A stretch of DNA of 36,916 nucleotides. Origin: a bacterium. Lineage in GTDB: Bacteria; JAHJDO01. A model generated the notes under the pieces. That model was given only the letters and a program-made list of their open reading frames with translations. It ran no database searches and was not told the DNA's origin. This document shows, piece by piece, positions 29,741 through 36,673 of the stretch (the first letter of the stretch is position 1; each line of letters opens with the position of its first letter). Both the position numbers and the translations under genes were made by a program. Location: contig DAOVKY010000001.1 of assembly GCA_030631525.1 (NCBI GenBank), forward strand, positions 1-36,916. Direction: 5' to 3'.

Positions 29741-29935
29741 TCATATCCCCTCTATAAAACAATCATCGCAGATGATAATAAGTTCTTTCTGGGTCCTCCC
29801 GCAAATTGCGCAGGTATGCCTTTCCTTTTCCTCTTTCTCTTTCTTCTCATGCCATGCTGCCAAAAACATCGCTACAATGGGGCTTAAGAATGCTAGGATT
29901 GCGCAGATAAATATTATTATGGCTAGGGTTTTCAT
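29741..29935 (-). CDS. Membrane-anchored zinc-ribbon protein
   Basis: 64 residues. An N-terminal membrane helix (LAIIIFICAILAFLSPIVAMFLAAW) is followed by a charged stretch and a zinc ribbon, CAIC (~42-45) and CDDC (~56-59). It overlaps the preceding stop by one base and ends two bases before the next start. A membrane-tethered zinc ribbon may change a host membrane enzyme, but nothing shows which. Confidence 0.6.
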   Translation of the reverse strand: MKTLAIIIFICAILAFLSPIVAMFLAAWHEKKEKEEKERHTCAICGRTQKELIIICDDCFIEGI

Positions 29936-30210
29936 TATATTTCCTGTTCTACTGAAAACTCAACCCACCAATGTGTTGTGGCTTTTAGAGTCTTGTCTGC
30001 AGATTTCTTTTGCTCTCCACTTTTTATGATAGTGTGCTTTATCCCTGCTTTTGCTAAATCTCTACTAATACTACGTTCCAAAGTTCCGCCGCCTTTTCCA
30101 TGCTGATAAAAATATGCTTTGCGTGCTATAAAATTACCATCCTCTGTTTTGCTCACGCTATCAGCAATTATGATATCTTTTATTCGCGCTACACTTATTC
30201 CGTTAGCCAT
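29935..30210 (-). CDS. Early protein of unknown function, 91 residues
   Basis: MANGISVARIKDIIIADSVSKTEDGNFIARKAYFYQHGKGGGTLERSISRDLAKAGIKHTIIKSGEQKK...HWWVEFSVEQEI. Alpha/beta, with a Gly-rich loop and a conserved WWVEFSV end seen in phage hypothetical proteins. AGGAG precedes the ATG. It lies immediately after the GIY-YIG/HTH gene. Confidence 0.55.
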   Translation of the reverse strand: MANGISVARIKDIIIADSVSKTEDGNFIARKAYFYQHGKGGGTLERSISRDLAKAGIKHTIIKSGEQKKSADKTLKATTHWWVEFSVEQEI

Positions 30211-30211
30211 G

Positions 30212-30682
30212 TTATTTCTCCTTTTTTTTAAAGATCTGTTTTAGCTTCTGTTTGTGCTTTATGTGTATTTGTTTACCATTTTCCCATTGTATAATGGTTT
30301 GCACGCTCACATTTAATTCAGACGCAAGTTTCTCTTGAGTCCATTTTTTTGTTTCTCTCAGTTCTCTCACAAAAATTTGTTTTAATTTGCGGTCATATCT
30401 TCCGCGAAAATAGTCTGGCAATCTTATCTTCTTTTCATTCTTAATTATTTTATAAACTTCGTTACTGCCCAAAACCTCAGCACGATACCATTCATTGCGG
30501 ATACGATGTTTTCTTGCTGCATAATGGATTTTGCTTTCCAGTTCTTTATCTCCTTCAAAGAGCTTGCGTATTTTTAATTCCTCATAGTGCGCTGTTTGTA
30601 AATGGTCATAACGACCTGCAATGTTTTCAGTCCAGCCTATTTTAATCGGTTTATTCTCTCCGGCTTGAATAAAGTAAATCAT
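30212..30682 (-). CDS. GIY-YIG-type nuclease domain fused to an XRE helix-turn-helix
   Basis: 156 residues from ATG 30682, which overlaps the upstream stop (ATGA) and has GGGAAG as ribosome site. Residues 1-75 (MIYFIQAGENKPIKIGW...RYDHLQTAHYEELKIRKLFEGDKELESKIHYAARKHRIRNEWYRAE) match the T5orf172/Mug113 branch of the GIY-YIG fold. The last 60 residues (VRELRETKKWTQEKLASELNVSVQTIIQWENGK) are a helix-turn-helix of the XRE type, similar to the neighbouring repressor-like gene. It could be a regulator or a site-guided nuclease. Confidence 0.8.
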   Translation of the reverse strand: MIYFIQAGENKPIKIGWTENIAGRYDHLQTAHYEELKIRKLFEGDKELESKIHYAARKHRIRNEWYRAEVLGSNEVYKIIKNEKKIRLPDYFRGRYDRKLKQIFVRELRETKKWTQEKLASELNVSVQTIIQWENGKQIHIKHKQKLKQIFKKKEK

Positions 30683-30840
30683 TTCTTCCCTAATATTTTT
30701 TCGAGTTTTTTTAGAAATATCCGATGAGGTTTTGTTTTGCCTGTTTCCCAACGATGAACTGACATCATAGATACTCCAACTTTTGAGGCTACATCTTCTA
30801 ATGTCCAGCCTCTTTTCTCACGCAATTTCTTAATATCCAT
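30679..30840 (-). CDS. Small XRE-family regulator (Cro/CI-like)
   Basis: 53 residues, ATG at 30840 with AAGGAGAGA upstream, TGA at 30679-30681. MDIKKLREKRGWTLEDVASKVGVSMMSVHRWETGKTKPHR is a minimal helix-turn-helix with little else, like Cro. It sits near the start of the early operon, the usual place of a promoter-proximal repressor. The only sites that look like operators are the repeated word AGTTTACCCATGTT at both leftward promoters. No cI-type partner with a dimerisation domain is visible. Confidence 0.8.
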   Translation of the reverse strand: MDIKKLREKRGWTLEDVASKVGVSMMSVHRWETGKTKPHRIFLKKLEKILGKK

Positions 30841-30849
30841 ATTCTCTCC

Positions 30850-30924
30850 TTATCCGTAATAATTATTATCGTTGTTTGTTGCCGCTACGACTAGTATTAC
30901 AATCAACAATATTAAAGTTATCAT
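30850..30924 (-). CDS. 24-residue membrane peptide
   Basis: ATG at 30924 overlaps the preceding gene's TGA (ATGA); TAA at 30850. MITLILLIVILVVAATNNDNNYYG has a hydrophobic stretch of about 15 residues and a polar tail. Its end contains the ribosome site of the XRE gene. The overlap and the tight spacing support translation, though such a short frame could be chance. Confidence 0.4.
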   Translation of the reverse strand: MITLILLIVILVVAATNNDNNYYG

Positions 30925-31100
30925 TGTTCATTAAAGATAGATTTTACCCTCTCCAAGCGGATGGCAATTTTTGCCATGCAGTCTGAACTACCTATAAGCA
31001 GTTTATAAGCATAGTCAGGCTCTGCCTTAACCTTATCTAAGGTCATATTGCCTATCCAGCGGTTATACTGCCTTAATTGCCTTATTGAGTCTCTCATGGT
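30921..31100 (-). CDS. First gene of the early operon, unknown function
   Basis: 59 residues from ATG 31100, chosen since AAAGGAG is 6 bases upstream. MRDSIRQLRQYNRWIGNMTLDKVKAEPDYAYKLLIGSSDCMAKIAIRLERVKSIFNEQ is helical. An in-frame ATG at 31130, 7 bases after the promoter -10 box, could give a longer form (MGKLKQKKEQT...) from a leaderless mRNA. It is the first product of the early leftward operon. Confidence 0.55.
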   Translation of the reverse strand, partial: TMRDSIRQLRQYNRWIGNMTLDKVKAEPDYAYKLLIGSSDCMAKIAIRLERVKSIFNEQ

Positions 31101-31137
31101 TTGCTCCTTTTTTTGTTTTAGTTTACCCATGTTTTCC

Positions 31138-31165
31138 ATTATAACAATGGTTATACACCTGTCAA
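31138..31165 (-). promoter_or_regulatory. Main early leftward promoter
   Basis: Minus strand TTGACA (31165-31160), 16 bases ending in TGT, TATAAT (31143-31138). Both boxes are perfect and the -10 is of the extended type. It is the only promoter of this strength facing the early operon. Confidence 0.85.
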
Positions 31166-31370
31166 GCGCAAAATGCAAGAAAAATAAAAATACTTTATCA
31201 AATCGCTATGCTACGCCTGTGCAAAAAAAATAAAAAAAATTCGCAGAAAAACTTGACAAATAATGCCAATTGACACTTTTTACCCCTCTACCTGCTGACG
31301 CCTATCAAACACATCTCAAAAAAAACGTCATTTTTACGCAATAAAGTCAAGTCCTATTATAAAAGTGGGA

Positions 31371-31410
31371 TAACTCTGGATCATTCTGGATAGTTTTGGA
31401 CTATTCTGGA
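31371..31410 (+). repeat. Four 10-bp iterons
   Basis: Consecutive units taactctgga, tcattctgga, tagttttgga, ctattctgga share TTCTGGA-type ends with an exact 10-bp period, so they lie on one helix face. Such phased arrays are typical initiator binding sites. Confidence 0.8.
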
Positions 31411-31458
31411 TTAAATTTTCCAGCAAAATCCACCCCTAATTTTATTGACATTTTGCCC

Positions 31459-31487
31459 TGTGGATAACCTGTGGAAAGTGTGGATAT
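31459..31487 (+). promoter_or_regulatory. Three DnaA-box-like sites
   Basis: TGTGGATAA (31459-31467) is the exact reverse complement of the consensus DnaA box TTATCCACA. TGTGGAAAG (31470) and TGTGGATAT (31479) are close variants, head to tail. Confidence 0.75.
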
Positions 31488-31500
31488 CAAAAACAGCCCC

Positions 31501-31592
31501 AGCGTTACTCTAGCGTTACGTCAGCGTTACGCACCTTTTTTCAAACCGTTTTCCCTCAGCCCCGTAACGTTACTTTAAACGTTATGTAACGC
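31501..31592 (+). repeat. GCGTTAC iterons with 11-bp period and inverted copies
   Basis: AGCGTTAC at 31501, 31512 and 31523, exactly 11 bp apart. GTAACGTTAC, a palindrome, at 31564-31573 and the inverted copy GTAACGC at 31586-31592 follow. It is a second binding-site family, distinct from the 10-bp one. Confidence 0.8.
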
Positions 31593-31696
31593 AGTAGATT
31601 AAGAGTTAGATTAAGAAGAGAAAGAGATTACTTAATTAAGGGACCTCAATATTTTTCACAAAAATCTCTTAATTTTTCTCAATAAAAATATACTTA

Positions 31697-31726
31697 TTGA
31701 CAAATTATATTTCTTTCTGATATTCT
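31697..31726 (+). promoter_or_regulatory. Promoter of the terminase small subunit
   Basis: TTGACA (31697-31702), 18 bases ending TGA, TATTCT (31721-31726), then 6 bases to the ATG. The word TGATAnnCT recurs before the gene at 33753, also 15 bases after TTGACA. Confidence 0.7.
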
Positions 31727-31732
31727 TTGTTT

Positions 31733-32197
31733 ATGCCTGCCAAAAAGAAGCTGAGTGAGAAAATTAAAAAGTTCGGCCGAGAATATCTTATCGATTTTAA
31801 TGGAGCTAAGGCATATATCCGGGCTGGTTATAGTAAAAAGGGCGCAAAACAATCTGCATCTAAATTACTACTGACGAATACTGACCTTCAGGCTTATCTT
31901 GCTGACTTAATTAATACTCAGACTCAGGATGACGAGATATCTGTCAAAGAAATTATCCGAAAATTAAAAATTGTCGTGGATCGCTGTATGCAGGAGATTG
32001 AAGTTAGAGATAAGAAAGGCAACCCGACAGGAGAATGGCAATTTGACTCTGCCGGTGCGAATAGAAGTCTGGAATTGCTCGGGAAACATTTGGCAATGTT
32101 CACTGATAAATTTAATATGACTAATGACGATCTACATATTACTGTTGAGTTACAAAATGCAGGACAGGCGAAGTGTCCTGATGAAGTGATTCAGTAG
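31733..32197 (+). CDS. Terminase small subunit
   Basis: 154 residues. FGREYLIDFNGAKAYIRAGYSKKGAKQSASKLLLTNTDLQAYLADLI is the helix-turn-helix region of the Terminase_2 family, which binds the packaging site; the rest is helical with VKEIIRKLKIVVDRCMQEI and SLELLGKHLAMFTDKF, as usual. The ATG at 31733 follows the promoter -10 by 6 bases with no ribosome site; an in-frame TTG at 31727 lies before the expected RNA start. It starts the late operon, followed by the large subunit. Confidence 0.88.
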   Translation: MPAKKKLSEKIKKFGREYLIDFNGAKAYIRAGYSKKGAKQSASKLLLTNTDLQAYLADLINTQTQDDEISVKEIIRKLKIVVDRCMQEIEVRDKKGNPTGEWQFDSAGANRSLELLGKHLAMFTDKFNMTNDDLHITVELQNAGQAKCPDEVIQ

Positions 32198-32258
32198 GTA
32201 GCAACGTCCTAGCCTGAGCGAGACTTTGCGAATTTGGGCGTAACATGGGGGTAAGAAA

Positions 32259-33698
32259 TTGGAAATTGGCTTCAAATTAACCACGAAACAGACAGAAGCG
32301 TGGATTCCGCTCTTTTCGTTAAAAGATGTTGACGTGCTTTATGGTGGAGCTAAAGGCGGCGGAAAGTCCTATCTTTTATGTCTCTGGGCGTGGTTATGGG
32401 TTAGAAAACTCATAAAAATCTTACAAATTCCTATGTTAAAAAATCCCATTCCTCTTGGTTTTATAGGCCGTAAGAGAGGCGTGGATTTTTCCAAGACAAC
32501 GCTTGAAACTTGGAAGAAAATCATACCTCAAGACGGATATTACATCCGGGAGCAAGATAAAGAAATCGTTATTGAGGGGCGGGCCAAAATTCTATTTGGG
32601 GGTTTGGATGATCGGGAGAATATCAATAAATTTAACTCTGCAGAGCTGGCTTTCTTTGCTATTGATCAGGCTGAGGAGACAGAGAGAAGCGATATTGGTG
32701 TGATTGAGGCGTCAATAAGGCTAATATATAACAAAATTCAGCCGCCATATAAGTCTCTTTACACTGCTAATCCTGCGGAGTGCTGGCTCAAGAATGACTT
32801 CGTAAAAGGCGAGAGGGCTGGTGCGATATTCGTGCCTGCGCTTCCTGCGGACAATGAGCATCTGCCTGATAACTACATTGAGCGGTTAGAGAAGTCCTTC
32901 TCCTATGACCAAGTGCTTCTGCAGGCCTACAGGGATGGGAACTGGGAAGTTATGATGTCCTCATACGCGGTGATTCCGTCTAAATACATGGATGAACTGC
33001 AGGGATATAATCATCATCCGGAAAAAGACAGGTTCTGTGTTGTGTGTGATCCTGCGACCGGCGGGGATGAATGTGTGATTTACGTGTTTGAGCATTACAA
33101 AATCCGAGATATGAAGATATTACATACAGACGACACAATGATAATCGTGGGCGAAATGATGATAATGGGCAATCAATATGGTGCTGAGGTGTTCGGTGTT
33201 GACGTGATAGGCATAGGCAAAGGCGTATATGATAGACTGGTGGAGCTAATAATAAAGCCAATCAGGGCAGCAGAAAAGGGAAGAACGAGAGAGGCTGATA
33301 ACTTTCCATTTGAGGGTGCGATTGCTACCAAAAAGGTGGTGGATATCCATTCTTCTCGGACATCTTCGGACCCAGAGCGATGGGGCAATCTCCGTGATGA
33401 GATATGGTGGAAGGCTCGGGAACTTATCATTGACCATAAGGTTGCATATCCTCAAGATGAGGAGCTAAGAAGGCAGCTGTGCGCTGTGAGATATAAGACA
33501 ATCAGTAGTGACGGAAAGGTTAAACTTGAGCTAAAAGAGGATACTAAAAAGAGGCTGGGGCGCAGTCCTGACAGGGCTGATGCCTATGTGTATGGTCTGT
33601 GGACAATGCAGCAAGTTAAGTCGGCAAGTAAAGAGTTGTATGGCCGGCAAAAGCAAAGTTCGTATAATTCGGATTATGACGTGCTTGGATATAAATAA
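32259..33698 (+). CDS. Terminase large subunit
   Basis: 479 residues. The ATPase has Walker A GGAKGGGKS (29-37) and the Walker B-like LAFFAIDQAEET. The nuclease domain shows VVCDPATGGDECVIYVF, VFGVDVIGIGKGVYDRLVE and SPDRADAYVYGLW, giving the acidic residues of the RuvC-like fold. It packages DNA into the prohead at the portal. The frame starts with TTG at 32259 after GGGGGTAAG; no ATG or GTG fits, and an ATG at 32244 is out of frame. That weak start may lower its level relative to the small subunit. Confidence 0.93.
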   Translation: MEIGFKLTTKQTEAWIPLFSLKDVDVLYGGAKGGGKSYLLCLWAWLWVRKLIKILQIPMLKNPIPLGFIGRKRGVDFSKTTLETWKKIIPQDGYYIREQDKEIVIEGRAKILFGGLDDRENINKFNSAELAFFAIDQAEETERSDIGVIEASIRLIYNKIQPPYKSLYTANPAECWLKNDFVKGERAGAIFVPALPADNEHLPDNYIERLEKSFSYDQVLLQAYRDGNWEVMMSSYAVIPSKYMDELQGYNHHPEKDRFCVVCDPATGGDECVIYVFEHYKIRDMKILHTDDTMIIVGEMMIMGNQYGAEVFGVDVIGIGKGVYDRLVELIIKPIRAAEKGRTREADNFPFEGAIATKKVVDIHSSRTSSDPERWGNLRDEIWWKARELIIDHKVAYPQDEELRRQLCAVRYKTISSDGKVKLELKEDTKKRLGRSPDRADAYVYGLWTMQQVKSASKELYGRQKQSSYNSDYDVLGYK

Positions 33699-33701
33699 TG
33701 A

Positions 33702-33731
33702 TTGACAAAGAGAAATAATGTTTGATAGACT
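33702..33731 (+). promoter_or_regulatory. Second late promoter, before the portal block
   Basis: TTGACA (33702-33707), 18 bases ending TGA, TAGACT (33726-33731). It shares TTGACA-N15-TGATAnnCT with the terminase promoter. It would drive the 33753 gene, portal and following genes. Confidence 0.55.
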
Positions 33732-33752
33732 TTATAAAAAGAGGGGCAAATT

Positions 33753-34130
33753 ATGAGTGGTTCAAAAGGTGGAGGTGGAGGCGGTTCAACCATTTCAAGG
33801 ATTTTAAATCCAATATCAATGGTAAGTCCAAATGTAGCGTCAGTGATTAATCCGGTAATGTCATATCTAACTACTCCCAAAAAAGAATGGAAAAGCACAA
33901 CAATGGGCAGATGGTTTACAACTCCATCGACTAAAATGCCAGAGTCTAAAGGCAGCGGTTCTGCGCAGGCAGTGGCAGACGCAGCGTCAGAAAAGTCCAT
34001 GATGGCGGCCAAAGAGGCAGAAAAGAAACGATTAAGGGCTGCTGCGGGGAGAAGTTCTCTTATTAAAACGTCTGGTAGGGGTGTTCTTGAGCCTGCAACT
34101 ACTAAGAAAAAGAAATTGTTAGGAGAATAA
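33753..34130 (+). CDS. Small head-assembly region protein
   Basis: 125 residues. It opens with a Gly-rich stretch (SGSKGGGGGGS), then a hydrophobic segment (ISRILNPISMVSPNVASVINPVMSYL), an Ala-rich helix and a conserved end of the type GRSSLIKTSGRG...KKKKLLG. Proteins ending GRxSxIxT...KKxLLG are common in podoviruses between terminase and portal genes, with no clear function. AGAGGGG precedes the ATG. Confidence 0.65.
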   Translation: MSGSKGGGGGGSTISRILNPISMVSPNVASVINPVMSYLTTPKKEWKSTTMGRWFTTPSTKMPESKGSGSAQAVADAASEKSMMAAKEAEKKRLRAAAGRSSLIKTSGRGVLEPATTKKKKLLGE

Positions 34131-34137
34131 AACTGTT

Positions 34138-35811
34138 ATGGCGGTAGATCCTAAACAGCTTATTGATCGTTTAGCAAGTATGAAGTCTAAGCGTTCAATG
34201 TGGACTTCGCTTTGGGATGATATTATCAAGTATGTTACTCCTCGTCAGACGCTTTCTTCCGGTATTGCTGCAGCAGGCAGTAGCAAAATGTCAGAGGTCT
34301 ACGACGGAACTGCTATCAATGGCAACACGATCCTCGCTTCTGGTCTCTATGGCTTCTTATGCCCGCCTCATAGCAAGTGGTTTGCTTTTAAGGCTAAGGA
34401 TCCCGCTGTAAATGAAACCTACGATGTGCGTCAATGGCTGTTATCTGCAACGGACAGAATGCACGAAGAACTTGCAGAGAGTAATTTTGGGCTTGAGGTG
34501 TTCTCGTTGTTTCTGGCTCTCAGTAGCATTGGCACGCCTTGCATGTATGAGGAAGCCGGAGAGAGAACTACGCTTAATTTTAGCACCAAGCATATCTCAG
34601 AATTCTATATCGCAGAGAATAAGGACGGACTGGTTGATACAGTGTTTAGGGAGTTCTCATATACGTGCAGACAGGCAGTTCAGCATTTCGGAATAGAGAA
34701 TGTGGGCGAAAAAGTCAGGAAATCGTATGGAGCGAATAAATACGAGGAGTCCTTCAAATTTCTGCATGCTGTATATCCGAGAGAGGACTACGACAGTTCA
34801 AAGCGAGATAGTGTCAATATGCCTTTTGCTTCGGTGTATGTGGGTATAGAGGATAAGGAAGTCATCAGCGAGTCTGGTTATAAGGAATTTCCGTTTATGG
34901 TTCCACGCTGGATGAAAGCAAGTGGCGAGATATATGGCAGATCTCCGAGTTCAAGTGGTTTGGCTGATATTAAAATGCTGAATCAGATGTCATATACAAT
35001 CATCCGGAGAGGTCAAAAGGAAGTGGACCCACCTGTTAATGCGCCTGCTTACATGGAAGGACGGATCAATCAGAAGCCGAGAGGGGTTAATTATTACAAA
35101 GAGGGGGCGAAGGACAGAGTTGAAGAAGTAAAATCAGGAGGCAATTTCTCTATTGGCATGGAGTTGGAAAATCAGCGCAGAGAGTTCATCAATAGAGTTT
35201 ATTTTGTAGACTTGTTTCTGGCTTTGACTATGGCAACAAAGACAATGACAATCCCCGAAGTTCAGGAAAGGCTTCAAGAAAAGCTGATTGTTCTCGCACC
35301 TATTCTCGGGCGCCTGCAGTCAGAATTGTTTGATCCATTGCTTTATCGCTCATTTGAGCTTTGCAAGAGGGCTGGTGTATTTGGAGAAATTGACGGAGAC
35401 GAAAATCTCGTTGACGCTCCGGAGGCATTACAGGGTCAAGAATTAGAGATTGAATATACCTCAAAGCTGGCTAGAGCTATGAAGCTGACAGAGGTTAGTT
35501 CGTTTAATGCTGCAATGGAGTCTATTGCTCCGTTGGTGCAGGTGGATCAGAACGTGGTTGATAACTTTGACATAGACGATATTGCGCGGGGTATTATGGA
35601 AAGACACGGAGTTCCTGCAACATGGATACGAGATTGGCAAATAGTAAAGGATATGAGGCAAGCGAGACAAGAGGAATTGCAAAACGCAGCAATGGCGGAG
35701 AAAGTGGGGCAGGCAGCGGATATTGCTCAAAAATTAAGCGGAGAAGTAAAACCGACATCAGTTTTAAAAGGAATGGAAGACGCTGGTGTAACAGCGGAAA
35801 GTGTGCTATAA
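34138..35811 (+). CDS. Portal (T7-like head-tail connector) protein
   Basis: 557 residues, of normal family length. Typical segments: LIDRLASMKSKRSMWTSLWDDIIKYVTPRQ, EVYDGTAINGNTILASGLYGFLCPPHSKWF, FPFMVPRWMKASGEIYGRSPSS, DIKMLNQMSY and a helical C-terminus. It forms the ring at the capsid vertex through which DNA enters and leaves, docks the large terminase and later the tail adaptor. The stop codon overlaps the -10 box of the following HNH gene. Confidence 0.93.
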   Translation: MAVDPKQLIDRLASMKSKRSMWTSLWDDIIKYVTPRQTLSSGIAAAGSSKMSEVYDGTAINGNTILASGLYGFLCPPHSKWFAFKAKDPAVNETYDVRQWLLSATDRMHEELAESNFGLEVFSLFLALSSIGTPCMYEEAGERTTLNFSTKHISEFYIAENKDGLVDTVFREFSYTCRQAVQHFGIENVGEKVRKSYGANKYEESFKFLHAVYPREDYDSSKRDSVNMPFASVYVGIEDKEVISESGYKEFPFMVPRWMKASGEIYGRSPSSSGLADIKMLNQMSYTIIRRGQKEVDPPVNAPAYMEGRINQKPRGVNYYKEGAKDRVEEVKSGGNFSIGMELENQRREFINRVYFVDLFLALTMATKTMTIPEVQERLQEKLIVLAPILGRLQSELFDPLLYRSFELCKRAGVFGEIDGDENLVDAPEALQGQELEIEYTSKLARAMKLTEVSSFNAAMESIAPLVQVDQNVVDNFDIDDIARGIMERHGVPATWIRDWQIVKDMRQARQEELQNAAMAEKVGQAADIAQKLSGEVKPTSVLKGMEDAGVTAESVL

Positions 35812-35812
35812 T
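35804..35812 (+). promoter_or_regulatory. Extended -10 promoter of the fifth HNH gene
   Basis: TGC followed by TATAAT (35807-35812), overlapping the portal stop codon, then GTTTT and CAGGAG. No good -35 was found. The same TATAATGTTTT word precedes the HNH gene at 9392. Confidence 0.5.
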
Positions 35813-35832
35813 GTTTTCAGGAGAATAGATAA

Positions 35833-36516
35833 GTGAAAACCTTTTGTCAATTCTGCAATAAGGAATTTAATATAAGACCATCGAGATTAGGGAAGTTTTG
35901 TTCTAAAGTTTGCTACGATATGAGCCAAAGCAAAAAAGAAATTGTAATCTGTAAAAATTGTAACAAGAAAATTCCAATTAAGTCGTCTCGCAAGAAGCTG
36001 AAACAATTTAAGTTCTGTTCAAGACAATGTCAAAGAGAATGGATATATAAGGCAAGCGTTAAAGTATGTTCTGTTTGTAAAAAGAAATTTCATAGTAAGT
36101 GGCAATATTGCTCAAAAGAATGCCGAATAATAGCCAAAAGAGGCAAGAATAATCCAATGTGGAATGGCGGTATTACTCCAATAGGGAAATTATTAAGAGA
36201 TAGTTCAAAATATAGAGAATGGGTTGAAGCGATTTTCCAGAGAGATAATTGGACTTGTCAAGACTGCGGTAGAAAAAGGAAAGCTGGGGATAGAGTAATT
36301 TTAGAAGCACATCATTGCGATAAGACTTTTGCCGAATTACTCGCAGAATTCCTGCAAGAATACAATCAATTCAGTCCATTTGAAGACCAAGACACACTCT
36401 TACGGTTAGCAACAAAGTGGTTGCCGTTCTGGGATGCAGAAGGTGAAACACTTTGCAAAAGATGTCATTATAAAACCAATTCTTATGGTATTACAATTAA
36501 AAACAGAAAGGGGTAA
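35833..36516 (+). CDS. HNH endonuclease with zinc-finger modules
   Basis: 227 residues, GTG start with CAGGAG 10 bases upstream. Zinc-finger modules (CQFCNKEF...FCSKVC, CKNCNKKI...FCSRQC, CSVCKKKF...YCSKEC) cover residues 4-100. The nuclease part from MWNGGITPIGKLL contains RDNWTCQDCG, EAHHCDKTFAELLAEFLQEYNQFSPFED and LLRLATKWLPFWDAEGETLCKRCH, nearly the same as in the HNH at 19827. It separates the portal gene from the small genes before the scaffold. Confidence 0.88.
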   Translation: MKTFCQFCNKEFNIRPSRLGKFCSKVCYDMSQSKKEIVICKNCNKKIPIKSSRKKLKQFKFCSRQCQREWIYKASVKVCSVCKKKFHSKWQYCSKECRIIAKRGKNNPMWNGGITPIGKLLRDSSKYREWVEAIFQRDNWTCQDCGRKRKAGDRVILEAHHCDKTFAELLAEFLQEYNQFSPFEDQDTLLRLATKWLPFWDAEGETLCKRCHYKTNSYGITIKNRKG

Positions 36517-36519
36517 AAA

Positions 36520-36663
36520 ATGGGTTACAATCAAGCTGGAAAGCGAGATGGAAGTGGTCCCGCAAAAGGTTCATATCAACGAAGTAAAACAGGCAATAAG
36601 GGCAGAAGAGTATTATCTGGGCAGAAATGTCCCAAATCGCTATTGCGACAAAGACCAAAATGA
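36520..36663 (+). CDS. Small Gly/Arg/Lys-rich protein, 47 residues
   Basis: ATG at 36520, TGA at 36661-36663, AAGGGG 6 bases upstream (within the HNH end). MGYNQAGKRDGSGPAKGSYQRSKTGNKGRRVLSGQKCPKSLLRQRPK. Short phage proteins with the pattern RDGxGPxxGSYQR...GxxGRRxxxGQxCP occur in similar positions. Disordered and basic; function unknown. Confidence 0.6.
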   Translation: MGYNQAGKRDGSGPAKGSYQRSKTGNKGRRVLSGQKCPKSLLRQRPK

Positions 36664-36673
36664 CAATTAACAA

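Larger units (their letters stand above)
31190..31720. other. Origin and control region between the divergent gene blocks
   Basis: About 550 bases without a gene. It contains, left to right: A-rich tracts, two TTGACA boxes 9 bases apart (31254, 31271), a 10-bp iteron array, DnaA-box-like sites, an 11-bp iteron array, a tandem TAGATTAAGA pair (31595, 31607) and a very AT-rich end with the inverted repeat AAGAGATT/AATCTCTT. This is the order expected of a replication origin: initiator sites followed by an AT-rich melting region. Function is inferred from layout. Confidence 0.65.

Noticed and set aside
31178..31250. Upstream ATG at 31178 for the first early gene
   Set aside because: That start would lie before the early promoter's transcription start, so it cannot be in its mRNA.
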